Made by a program: the position numbers and the translations under genes. This document shows, piece after piece, positions 18,184-27,004 of a stretch of 64,000 nucleotides of DNA; the stretch's first letter is position 1, and each line of letters begins with the position of its first letter. Below the pieces are notes generated by a model that worked only from the letters and a program-made list of their open reading frames with translations, made no database searches and was not told the DNA's origin. This stretch comes from Chitinophaga hostae (GTDB lineage: Bacteria; Bacteroidota; Bacteroidia; Chitinophagales; Chitinophagaceae): positions 1-64,000 of the forward strand of contig NZ_JAGTXB010000019.1 in NCBI RefSeq assembly GCF_018224885.1. Reading direction: 5' to 3'.

Positions 18184-21100
18184 ATGATCAGACTATTAAA
18201 AAAGTACTGCTGTGTACTTTTAGTATTCATCTGTGCATTGCACGCCCATGCGCAGGATGCGGATATCGCTGTGACCATTAAGGGGAGTGTAAGAAGTGAA
18301 GGCGGAGATCCGCTGCCCGGCGTATCTGTAATGGTGAAACAGCATAATGGCAGCGACAGAATGAACACCACTACAGACGACAAAGGCCTGTTCAGATTGC
18401 AGGGAATGAAGCCAGGCGTGGCATATGATTTTACGTTTAGTTTTATTGGTTATGAAAACAGCCTGTTAAACGGATTCCAGGTAAAAGATGGCAACAGCAA
18501 CCTCCTGCTGATCCGTATGAAAGAAGCAAGCAAAGGATTAAATGAGCTGGTAGTAGTAGGATATGGTACCCGCAGCAAGAAAGAACTAACCGGTTCCGTG
18601 TCTTCACTGCGCTCGTCTGATCTGAAACAACAGGCGATCACCTCCTTTGATCAGGCCCTGGCCGGCAAAATGGCCGGTATCCAGGTAATGCAAACCAATG
18701 GCGCACCCGGCGGAAACGTATCTATCCGTGTACGCGGTATAGGTTCCATCAGCGCCGGCAACAACCCGCTGTTTGTAATAGATGGCGTACCCATTACCAA
18801 CGATACCCGCAGCGCCTCTCCCGGCGTGAATAATTACCAGCAGCCTTTTAACCCGCTGGCATCTATCAACGTGAATGATATCGCTTCCATCGATGTGCTG
18901 AAAGATGCTGCATCAGCAGCCATTTACGGCTCCAGGGGCTCTAACGGCGTAGTACTGATCCGCACGAAAAAAGGACAGGCAGGCAAAATGAGTGTCAGCT
19001 ATGACGGCAGTTATGGCGTGCAAACGGTTAACAAACATGTGGACGTACTGAATGCCTATGATTATGCACAACTGGTATACGAAGGGCATAACAACGCCTA
19101 CCTCGATGCAGTGCCCACCGGCAAACCAACGGACCCCAACAGCGTAAGGCCCAACAACCCTTCCACCCGGATTCCGCCACAAATACTGCCTTACCTGGAA
19201 GGTAAACCCGGTCTTACGAACACCGACTGGCAGAAAGAAATTTTCAGGCAAGCGCCTATGCAAAGTCATACCGTAAGCATATCAGGCGGGAATGAAAGCC
19301 TTTCCTATTATTTTTCTGCTAACTACTTTAACCAGGATGGTATCGTGATCAACAACAACTACAAACGCTATTCCAGCCGCTTCCGGGTTGACGGCAGCAA
19401 CGGTAAATTCCGTTTTGGTGTGAACATGACGCCTTCCTATACAGACAACCATGTGGTAAATGCCGAAGGTCCCTGGTTTGCGCCCAATTCCGGCGTTATT
19501 GCACTGGCGCTGGGCTATGCCCCTATTTTCCCGGTACATAACCCGGATGGCACCTTTGCTGACTCGGTAAACGTATGGGGATACGGACAAACCAACCAGC
19601 TTAACCCTGTAGCGGTAGCTTCGCTGGTGAAAGACCGGATCAAAAATTTCCGCCTGACGGCCAACGCTTATATGGAATATGAATTTATCCCCAACCTGAA
19701 ATACAGGATCTCCGCAGGCACAGATCTGAACAGCTTCCGCAGGGATTATTACCGGCCCTCCAATTTGCCGCTTCCTTCGGGTACCCTGCCCTCTGTAGCT
19801 ACCGGTTTCTCTAACACCGACATGTACACCAACTGGCTGACCGAACATACACTGACCTACAACAAAACTTTTGGCAGGCACAAATTAGATGTGCTCACAG
19901 GATTTACAGTACAGAAAGAAAACCAGGAACACAATACCCTTACTGCTAACAACTTCCCCACCGATATCGTTACCACCCTCAACGCAGGACAGGTAAACGC
20001 CGGCGGTTCCACTCTTGAGCAGTGGAGTCTGAACTCCTGGCTGGGCAGGGCGCAATACAGCTACGCCGACAAATACTTCCTGACCGCCTCCGTACGACGC
20101 GATGGTTCGTCACGCTTCGGCATCAATCGTAAATGGGCTTCCTTCCCCGCCATATCAGGTGCCTGGCAGGTTTCCAACGAACCTTTTTTTAAAACCATAA
20201 AACAGATCAGCTCACTCAAAATCAGGAGCAGCTATGGATTAACCGGTAACTTCCAGATCCCGAACTACGGCTCACTGGCACAAATGAGCAATGCCAATAG
20301 TAACTATATCCTGGGAAACCAGGCGCTGGTAAACGGCGTATCTATTACCAGCCCGGCCAATCCGGATCTTACCTGGGAAAGCATGGCCAGTTTTGATGTT
20401 GGACTCGAACTGGGATTATTTAACGAGATATTGAACCTCACCGTTGATTACTATAATGCAAAAACTACCAGGCTGCTGCTCAATCTGCCCGTTCCCGGCG
20501 CATCCGGCTTTAGTACCTATCTGCAAAATATAGGCGCGGTTAACAATAAAGGAGTGGAAATATCCCTGTCGTACAACAAAAAGATCGGGAAAGACTGGCA
20601 GCTGGAAGGCAATGCCAACATCGCTTTTAACAACAATAAAGTAACTAAACTGGGACCTTCCGGCGCACCTATTATTGCCACCGGCGGCACCGGCAATACT
20701 TACTTCATTACTAAAATAGGTGAAACGATCGGCTCCTACTACCTGTACCAGACAGATGGTATCTACAAAGATCAGCACGACCTCGACGTATCTGCCAAAA
20801 CCAGCAACCCCACACGTGTAGGTGACCTGAAATTTAAAGATATCAATGGCGATGGTAAAATAGATGCCAACGACCGGACCATTGTAGGCAGCTTCCAGCC
20901 AAAATATATTTTTGGTTTCAGCAATACCCTCCGTTATAAAAACCTTGACCTGAGCGTTGCTATCCAGGGCAGCCAGGGCAATAAGATCCTTAATCTCTTC
21001 AGACGCTATATCGCCAACGTGGAAGGTAATTTCAATAATCTCAGTGAAGTAAAAGACCATTATGTTTCCCCGGAAAACCCCGGCAATGGATTAGTCAATC

Positions 21101-21405
21101 GTGCCAACAGGCTGGCTACTGGCGGTAATGGCATCACTTCCTCCTGGCATGTGGAAGACGGTTCCTATATCAGGATCAGGAATATTGCACTGGGCTACAA
21201 CTTCCGGCCGGCAATGCTCGGCAAGGCAGGCATCTCCTCCGCGAGGATCTATGGCGCTGTTCAAAATCCGTTTACTTTCTCCAAATATTCTTTATTCAAC
21301 CCGGAGATCAGCAACCGTACGGAAAACGCGCTTACCGCCGGAGAAGACTATGGTTCCTACCCGTTGGCACGCACTTATATGATTGGTCTTAACGTCACTT
21401 TTTAA
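18184..21405 (+). CDS. SusC-family TonB-linked transporter lacking an STN domain
   Basis: 1073 residues. The signal peptide (to about residue 23, HAHAQ) is followed directly by a carboxypeptidase-regulatory-like domain (IKGSVRSEGGDPLPGVSVMV). Next come the TonB-box-like LNELVVVGYGTRSKK, a plug (VSIRVRGIGSISAGNNPLFV) and a barrel ending YMIGLNVTF. No STN domain precedes the sandwich, although the operon starts with an ECF sigma/FecR pair that normally receives its signal from one. Signalling may come from another SusC, for instance the STN-bearing one at 10980. Its stop overlaps a possible susD start by one base (TAATG). Confidence 0.95.
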   Translation: MIRLLKKYCCVLLVFICALHAHAQDADIAVTIKGSVRSEGGDPLPGVSVMVKQHNGSDRMNTTTDDKGLFRLQGMKPGVAYDFTFSFIGYENSLLNGFQVKDGNSNLLLIRMKEASKGLNELVVVGYGTRSKKELTGSVSSLRSSDLKQQAITSFDQALAGKMAGIQVMQTNGAPGGNVSIRVRGIGSISAGNNPLFVIDGVPITNDTRSASPGVNNYQQPFNPLASINVNDIASIDVLKDAASAAIYGSRGSNGVVLIRTKKGQAGKMSVSYDGSYGVQTVNKHVDVLNAYDYAQLVYEGHNNAYLDAVPTGKPTDPNSVRPNNPSTRIPPQILPYLEGKPGLTNTDWQKEIFRQAPMQSHTVSISGGNESLSYYFSANYFNQDGIVINNNYKRYSSRFRVDGSNGKFRFGVNMTPSYTDNHVVNAEGPWFAPNSGVIALALGYAPIFPVHNPDGTFADSVNVWGYGQTNQLNPVAVASLVKDRIKNFRLTANAYMEYEFIPNLKYRISAGTDLNSFRRDYYRPSNLPLPSGTLPSVATGFSNTDMYTNWLTEHTLTYNKTFGRHKLDVLTGFTVQKENQEHNTLTANNFPTDIVTTLNAGQVNAGGSTLEQWSLNSWLGRAQYSYADKYFLTASVRRDGSSRFGINRKWASFPAISGAWQVSNEPFFKTIKQISSLKIRSSYGLTGNFQIPNYGSLAQMSNANSNYILGNQALVNGVSITSPANPDLTWESMASFDVGLELGLFNEILNLTVDYYNAKTTRLLLNLPVPGASGFSTYLQNIGAVNNKGVEISLSYNKKIGKDWQLEGNANIAFNNNKVTKLGPSGAPIIATGGTGNTYFITKIGETIGSYYLYQTDGIYKDQHDLDVSAKTSNPTRVGDLKFKDINGDGKIDANDRTIVGSFQPKYIFGFSNTLRYKNLDLSVAIQGSQGNKILNLFRRYIANVEGNFNNLSEVKDHYVSPENPGNGLVNRANRLATGGNGITSSWHVEDGSYIRIRNIALGYNFRPAMLGKAGISSARIYGAVQNPFTFSKYSLFNPEISNRTENALTAGEDYGSYPLARTYMIGLNVTF

Positions 21406-21416
21406 TGCAGCAAACC

Positions 21417-22802
21417 ATGAAAAAATATAAACTCTTTCTCCCGGTATTGGTATTGATTTTTGCTTCCTGTAACAAAAAGTTCCTGGACCTTAATCCCGTT
21501 TCCACCATCGCACCGGGACAATTCTTTAAAACGGCCGGCGACGCGGTAACGGCTGTAAATGGCTGCTATGCCTCCCTGGCGCAGAGCAGCCAGTATGGCG
21601 CCACCTTCGAAACACTGATGGAAGCACGGGCCGATAATTTTACCGACCAGGATCCTTCTTCCAACGCCGGGCAAAACTACCAGATCAACCGTTATTCCGA
21701 CAATCCCGGTAATACCAACTTCTATAATGCCTGGGTAGGCGTGTACAACGGCATCTTCCGCTGCAATACACTACTGACTGCCATAGATGGCATCAGCATG
21801 GATGAAACACTAAAAAACCGTATTAAGGCAGAAGCACGTTTTATCAGGGCGCTGGATTACTTTAACCTGGTAAGACTATGGGGAGCAGTACCGCTGCTAA
21901 CTACCGCCACCGATCCCGTAAATGCGGTGAATCTAAAACGCGATGACGCAGCAGCCATCTACAAACAGGTAGAAGAAGATCTTATTTTTGCCGCCGCCAA
22001 CCTGCCTGCCACCTATCCTGCTGCTGATCTGGGCCGTGTTACCAACGGGGCAGCAAAGGGATTACTGGGGAAGGTATATCTCTATGAAAAAAAATATGCA
22101 GCGGCACAAACCGTATTGCAGGATGTGATCAACAGCAACGTATTTACATTATTACCTAAAGTGGCAGATGTTTTCAGCACCACCAACAAGTATAATGCAG
22201 AAATATTATTTGCAGTACGCTATGCAAAAGGAGTGGCCAACCAGGACCATAGCTTCTGGTACGCCAATTCCCAAACCATTACTGTAGATACCACCTTACT
22301 CAAAGCCTACGACGACGCCGATCTGCGCAAACCTTTATCAGTAGCCGTAAAGCCCACCGGCAATGCCAACATGATGCCGCGCAAATTCCTGGATGAACCG
22401 GTTAACGGGAATGCCGGTAATGATTTCCCGGTACTCCGTTTCGCAGATGTGCTGCTGATGCAGGCGGAGATATTGAATGAACAGGCATACAGCGCTACAG
22501 GCAACGCGTTTACTTACCTCAATTTGATACGTACCCGCGCAGGCCTCGCTGAATTATCTGCCGCCGATCTGCCCAACCAAAGCAGCTTCCGGAATGAAAT
22601 ATACCGCCAACGCCGCCTGGAGCTGCCATTTGAATGCGACCGCTGGTTTGACCTGATTCGTACCAACCGCGCAGTTACCGAAATACTGGCGAATAAAAAA
22701 GTAACGCTGCCAGGCTTCCGCCTCATTTATCCTATACCGCAGCAGGAAATAGATATCATGAATAACAAAGCAACGTTCCCGCAAAACCCGGGGTATGAGT
22801 GA
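21417..22802 (+). CDS. SusD/RagB-family nutrient-binding lipoprotein
   Basis: 461 residues from ATG 21417. An alternative ATG at 21405 overlaps the susC stop but adds only four residues before the signal peptide. The lipobox is FASC and DLNPVSTIAPGQFFKT follows. SusD features include ARFIRALDYFNLVRLWGAVP, VLLMQAEILNEQAY, the conserved WFDLIRTNRA, and the ending PIPQQEIDIMNNKATFPQNP. It partners the SusC upstream and closes the rightward operon. Two bases after its stop begins a very large palindrome that probably ends transcription. Confidence 0.95.
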   Translation: MKKYKLFLPVLVLIFASCNKKFLDLNPVSTIAPGQFFKTAGDAVTAVNGCYASLAQSSQYGATFETLMEARADNFTDQDPSSNAGQNYQINRYSDNPGNTNFYNAWVGVYNGIFRCNTLLTAIDGISMDETLKNRIKAEARFIRALDYFNLVRLWGAVPLLTTATDPVNAVNLKRDDAAAIYKQVEEDLIFAAANLPATYPAADLGRVTNGAAKGLLGKVYLYEKKYAAAQTVLQDVINSNVFTLLPKVADVFSTTNKYNAEILFAVRYAKGVANQDHSFWYANSQTITVDTTLLKAYDDADLRKPLSVAVKPTGNANMMPRKFLDEPVNGNAGNDFPVLRFADVLLMQAEILNEQAYSATGNAFTYLNLIRTRAGLAELSAADLPNQSSFRNEIYRQRRLELPFECDRWFDLIRTNRAVTEILANKKVTLPGFRLIYPIPQQEIDIMNNKATFPQNPGYE

Positions 22803-22804
22803 TA

Positions 22805-23019
22805 CCAGCTTTTAGCTATTAGCTGTTAGCTTTTAGTAAATGCAGCGGAGTTTGTCTTTACCAGGATTAAACTGATTTTATTGATTGCCCGATTTTATTT
22901 TTTAAATCAAGTATCATCACAAGAAAAAAATCTTGTAAATCATCAAAATCAGTTTAATCCTGGTAAAGACAAACTCCGCTGCATTTACTAAAAGCTAAAA
23001 GCTAAAAGCTAAAAGCTGG
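22805..23019. repeat. Large palindromic repeat (82-bp arms) between convergent genes
   Basis: The arms 22805-22886 and 22938-23019 are reverse complements with only a few mismatches by eye, around a 51-nt centre. The outer part is a heptad tandem (AGCTAAA-type), perfect in the right arm and slightly eroded in the left. The inner part reads TTTACCAGGATTAAACTGAT. A small inner hairpin (ACAAGA/TCTTGT, 22919-22936) sits in the centre. No open frame or transposase is present. The right arm runs into uxuA and provides its last codons and stop. It resembles a miniature palindromic repeat element and could also act as a two-way terminator. Confidence 0.9.
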
Positions 23020-24169
23020 ACAGCCCTACCTGCAGGCCGCGGAGTTCCGCCAGCCCTTTTAGTCTTCCAATGCAGGAGTACCCCGGATAGGTGGTCTTTT
23101 CCAAGTCATCGAGCAACTGGTGGCCATGATCCGGTCTTACGGGTAAGGAAACATTCCGTTGCTTCATCAGCAGCAACAGCTCACGAACAATCGCCACCAT
23201 ATCGGCATCGCCATTTAAATGGTCTGCTTCATAAAAGTTCCCGGATTCATCCCGCCGCGTGTTGCGCAGGTGAAGAAAATGAATATGCTGCCCCAATCGT
23301 TGAATAATTTCCAGCAGGTTATTATCCGGTCGTACTCCCAGCGATCCTGTGCAGTAACATATTCCGTTTGCCGGCGAAGGAACCGCCTGTACAATTTCAA
23401 GCAAGTCCTGCGCGGAGCTTACCACGCGAGGTAAGCCCAGCACCGGGTAAGGCGGATCGTCGGGATGAATGGCCATTTTCAGATCCAGTGCAGCAGCCAC
23501 CGGCACCACTTCTCTCAAAAATGCAAACAAATGTGTTCTTAATTTTTCGGCGTCTATATGCTGATAGGTTTCCAACGCTGCTAAAATCTCCTGCGGTGTA
23601 AAACGCCCGGTGCTTCCCGGTAAACCAAGCAACGCATTCTGAAACACCCTGTTCTTGTCGGCCTCCGTATGCGTATCCAGCCAGGTCTCCGCAGCCAGTA
23701 TTTCATCTGCGGTATAATCCTTTCCGGCATGTGGTCTGCACAACATAAAAACATCAAAGGCAACAAAAGCGGCGCGTTCGAAATAAAGCGCTTTACTTCC
23801 ATCGGGCATCGTATAACTGATATCCGTGCGGATCCAGTCGAGCACCGGCATAAAGTTGTAGGTAATCACCTTCAGCCCGCAGGCCGCCAGGTGTTGTAAA
23901 CTCTGCTGGTAATTTTTGATGTGGGTGAGATAATTCCCGCTGCGCCGTTTTATATCTTCGCTCACCGGCAAACTCTCTACTACCGTCCAGCTCATACCCA
24001 CGGCTTCGATCAGTTGTTTTCGTTCCACGATTGCTGCTATCGGCCACACATCACCCACGGGGATCTGATGCAATGCCGTAACAACGCCGGCGCAGCCCGA
24101 TTGCCGGATATCCCTTAAGCTAACAATATCATGCGGTCCAAACCAGCGCATGGTTTCATGCATTAACAT
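23009..24169 (-). CDS. uxuA: Mannonate dehydratase
   Basis: 386 residues, close to the usual UxuA length. Family blocks include MRWFGPHDIVSLRDIRQSGC at the start, the metal/substrate-binding MAIHPDDPPYPVLGLPR, NGICYCTGSLGVRPDNNL, and HFLHLRNTRRDESGNFYEAD. It dehydrates D-mannonate to 2-keto-3-deoxygluconate in the cytosol, in the glucuronate branch. It is the last gene of the leftward SusC-SusD-GH2 unit, 26 nt after the GH2 gene. Its final residues (SSF) and TAG stop are encoded by the edge of the palindrome at 22805-23019, so the natural C-terminus may have been altered by that element. Confidence 0.95.
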   Translation of the reverse strand: MLMHETMRWFGPHDIVSLRDIRQSGCAGVVTALHQIPVGDVWPIAAIVERKQLIEAVGMSWTVVESLPVSEDIKRRSGNYLTHIKNYQQSLQHLAACGLKVITYNFMPVLDWIRTDISYTMPDGSKALYFERAAFVAFDVFMLCRPHAGKDYTADEILAAETWLDTHTEADKNRVFQNALLGLPGSTGRFTPQEILAALETYQHIDAEKLRTHLFAFLREVVPVAAALDLKMAIHPDDPPYPVLGLPRVVSSAQDLLEIVQAVPSPANGICYCTGSLGVRPDNNLLEIIQRLGQHIHFLHLRNTRRDESGNFYEADHLNGDADMVAIVRELLLLMKQRNVSLPVRPDHGHQLLDDLEKTTYPGYSCIGRLKGLAELRGLQVGLSSF

Positions 24170-24195
24170 AAAAATCCTGTTTTAAAAATAGATGA

Positions 24196-26973
24196 CTATG
24201 GTCTGTTCAATATTACCTGCGCAGGTGTTAAACCAGGCGACTGCGCCGTTACCTTAATGGGACCTGTTCCCCCTTTTTTTACACGGATAATTACCAGCGC
24301 CAATCCATTAAATGCTTTTCTTTCCGGAGATGGAAAAGCAACCAGGTCTGCCGGATCACCGTTATCCGTGGCGATAATTTCACCCGGCCCCGATACCTCG
24401 AAATGAACCGGGTAACAGGCGCTGGGAATCAATACCCCCTCGCTGTCGCATACACGAAGCGTAATAAAGGAAAGATCTTTTCCGTCTGTTGCAATATTGC
24501 GCCGGTCAGCTGTTAGTTGCAGCTGTGCGGGTGCCCCGGCTGTTCTTACCGTGTCTGCAGCCCATAACCGGCCGTTCTTATACGTCACCACGCTGAGTAT
24601 GCCAGGTTGATAGGTAACGCTATCCCAACGCAAACGGTATTCATATTGTCCCTTATGTTTTCTGCCCAGTGAAACACCATTCAGGAACAACTCTGCTTCA
24701 TCGCCCGATGTAAATACATGCACCGGGATAACCGCTCCCACGCGATCCGGCCAGGTCCAGTGCGGCAGGATATGCGCCATTTTATATGCAGGCCTCCACC
24801 TCGACTGGTACAAATAAAAACGGTCTTTTTTAAACCCTGCCAGATCCATGATGCCCGAATAGGAGCTGCGTGCAGCATAATACGGTGTAGGTTCACCCAG
24901 GTAATCAAAGCCTGACCATACAAATTCACCGGCTACATAACGATGCTTATCCTGCGAGGTAAATACTTTGTCGGGCGAGGCGCCGAATGCCGCCGTATAC
25001 AGCTCATAGGCGCTTACCTGCTGCAACCTGCTGTTTCCGCCGGCGCCTTCCTCCACCGGTGCACTGATGGCCGCTGTTACGGGAAACAAATACGTACCGC
25101 GTGTACTCAATGCAGAAGCTGTTTCACTACTCACGATCAGCTTCCCGGGAAACCGTTGCCGAAATGCAGGATAAAGCGGCGATGTGCTGATACCCTTTAA
25201 ACGCTGATACGCCGGCGCATCGCGGATGCCTTCTCCCTGGTAGTTCAAACTCAATATATCCATCACCCGGGGAAAAGGCATGTCCGGTTTTGCATAGTTC
25301 ATGGATGCCGTGGCCGGCCGGGTACTGTCCTCTTCCCTGACAATGTCATATAGCTCTTTTGCCAGCGTGGCGCCCTGTTCCCCTGTATACTGCTCTCCTA
25401 CCTCGTTGCCAAAGCTCCATGCCATTACAGATGGATGGTTCCTGTCCCTTCTTACAAAAGCTCTTGTATCAGGTTCATGCCAGTCGGGAAAAATCAGGTG
25501 AAAATCCAAAGGTGTTTTCTTTCTTTCCCAGTTATCAAAAATTTCATCGATCACCAGGAACCCCATACGATCCGTTAAATCCAGCAGTTCCGGCGCCGGC
25601 GGATTATGCGCCAAACGAATGGCATTGCATCCCAGCTCCCGGAGTATTTCCAGCTGTCTTTCTGCAGCGCGTACATTAAATGCAGCACCTATAGCTCCCA
25701 GGTCATGATGTTGATTCACGCCCTGTATACGCACCGGCGCAGCATTCACCAGGAGACCTTTTTCGGCGTCAAAAGTCAACGATCGGACACCAAAGAGGGT
25801 CTGGTACTCATCGACCTGTTTCCCGCTTGAAATAAGGCGCGTAACTGCTAAGTACAGGTGGGGATATTGCGCAGGTGGCGGCCCCCATAACAACGGATGT
25901 TGCAGGGTAACCTGCTGCGTTGCCTGGTAGCTGGCGCCGGCTTTTACAGTGATCACCGATGCCGGCATGGTGACTATTTTTTTCCCGCCTGCTTCGCCTT
26001 TTTCATTTGCCGTGTAGATGTCCGTAACAATTTCGATGGGCCGATCCGCAGCCGACTGATTGCTGGCCCGTACGCTCACCTTAACGATGGCCGACGAAGC
26101 GGAAACATTTTCGGTGGTAATAAAAGTGCCCCATTGCGCCACATGTACCGGGTTTACTTTCGTTAACCATACATTGCGGTAAATACCTCCGCCTGGATAC
26201 CAGCGGGCCGAATTGGTTGGATTATCCAGTCTTATGGCGAGCTGGTTATCACCACCAGGCCGGATGTATGGCGTAAGATCGAGGCGGAAAGAATTGTAGC
26301 CATATGGCCAGCCTCCTACCAGGCGGCCATTCAACCAAACGATGGCATAAGACATCGCCCCGTCGATATCCAGGTAAACAGTTTTTCCTTTATCGGCTAC
26401 CGGGATATTTATTTTCCGGCGATACCAGGCTACCCCCTGCACCGGCAGCCGCCCCATGCCACCACCTACAATCGCATCCTGCTCTTTGTAAAAAGGCCCC
26501 TTGATGGCCCAGTCATGCGGCAGGTCAACCACCTCCCAACTGCGATCATCAAAGTTGTTTTGCACAAAAGGAAAGCCCTCCCCCGGATTGCCCGACGGGC
26601 GCCGGTGATGCCTGGACGGATCTGCTATAAAATCATTACCGGAAGGCAGTATCCAACGCTTCAACACCTGTTCCGAAGCCTGTACGGCAACAGATGCTGT
26701 GGGCTTGCTATCGGCCACTACATTATCATTCCGGTCGGTTACCTCCGGCCGCACATCGTACATCAGTTTATCCGGCGTGGTATCATACCGGAAAAATTTC
26801 CAGTGATCATTAATGCTGATACGTTCCCGGTGTATTTCTTTACCCGCACCCACCTGGCTTTTACAGGTATATCCTGTGAACAGGCAGAGTAACAGCATGC
26901 AACAGGCGCTGCGAAATGCCAACCGGCGCAGTTCCGGCCATAAGCTAACAATCATGTACCCTGGTTTATTCAC
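24196..26973 (-). CDS. Glycoside hydrolase family 2 enzyme
   Basis: 925 residues with an N-terminal hydrophobic export segment. Domains follow GH2 order. The jelly-roll sugar-binding domain contains WEVVDLPHDWAI and RLDNPTNSARWYPGGGIYRN. An immunoglobulin-like domain and the TIM barrel follow, with IRLAHNPPAPELLDLTDRMG, acid/base E524 in SFGNEVGE and nucleophile E617 in VSSETAS. The tail has DUF4982-like (AELFLNGVSLGRKHKGQYEY) and Ig-like beta domains. GH2 covers beta-galactosidases, glucuronidases and others, so the bond cut is not decidable from sequence. The xylan/glucuronate neighbours suggest a side chain of glucuronoxylan. Confidence 0.92.
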   Translation of the reverse strand: MNKPGYMIVSLWPELRRLAFRSACCMLLLCLFTGYTCKSQVGAGKEIHRERISINDHWKFFRYDTTPDKLMYDVRPEVTDRNDNVVADSKPTASVAVQASEQVLKRWILPSGNDFIADPSRHHRRPSGNPGEGFPFVQNNFDDRSWEVVDLPHDWAIKGPFYKEQDAIVGGGMGRLPVQGVAWYRRKINIPVADKGKTVYLDIDGAMSYAIVWLNGRLVGGWPYGYNSFRLDLTPYIRPGGDNQLAIRLDNPTNSARWYPGGGIYRNVWLTKVNPVHVAQWGTFITTENVSASSAIVKVSVRASNQSAADRPIEIVTDIYTANEKGEAGGKKIVTMPASVITVKAGASYQATQQVTLQHPLLWGPPPAQYPHLYLAVTRLISSGKQVDEYQTLFGVRSLTFDAEKGLLVNAAPVRIQGVNQHHDLGAIGAAFNVRAAERQLEILRELGCNAIRLAHNPPAPELLDLTDRMGFLVIDEIFDNWERKKTPLDFHLIFPDWHEPDTRAFVRRDRNHPSVMAWSFGNEVGEQYTGEQGATLAKELYDIVREEDSTRPATASMNYAKPDMPFPRVMDILSLNYQGEGIRDAPAYQRLKGISTSPLYPAFRQRFPGKLIVSSETASALSTRGTYLFPVTAAISAPVEEGAGGNSRLQQVSAYELYTAAFGASPDKVFTSQDKHRYVAGEFVWSGFDYLGEPTPYYAARSSYSGIMDLAGFKKDRFYLYQSRWRPAYKMAHILPHWTWPDRVGAVIPVHVFTSGDEAELFLNGVSLGRKHKGQYEYRLRWDSVTYQPGILSVVTYKNGRLWAADTVRTAGAPAQLQLTADRRNIATDGKDLSFITLRVCDSEGVLIPSACYPVHFEVSGPGEIIATDNGDPADLVAFPSPERKAFNGLALVIIRVKKGGTGPIKVTAQSPGLTPAQVILNRP

Positions 26974-27004
26974 TTAAAACGATCCGGTTTCATCCGCTGT
27001 CTGC

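Noticed and set aside
20416..21060. A 214-codon minus-strand open frame.
   Set aside because: Shadow of the SusC barrel on the plus strand; no promoter or signal.
22805..23019. Reading the heptad tandem as a CRISPR or the palindrome as an insertion sequence.
   Set aside because: The heptads are contiguous without spacers, and there is no transposase frame or target duplication that I could see.
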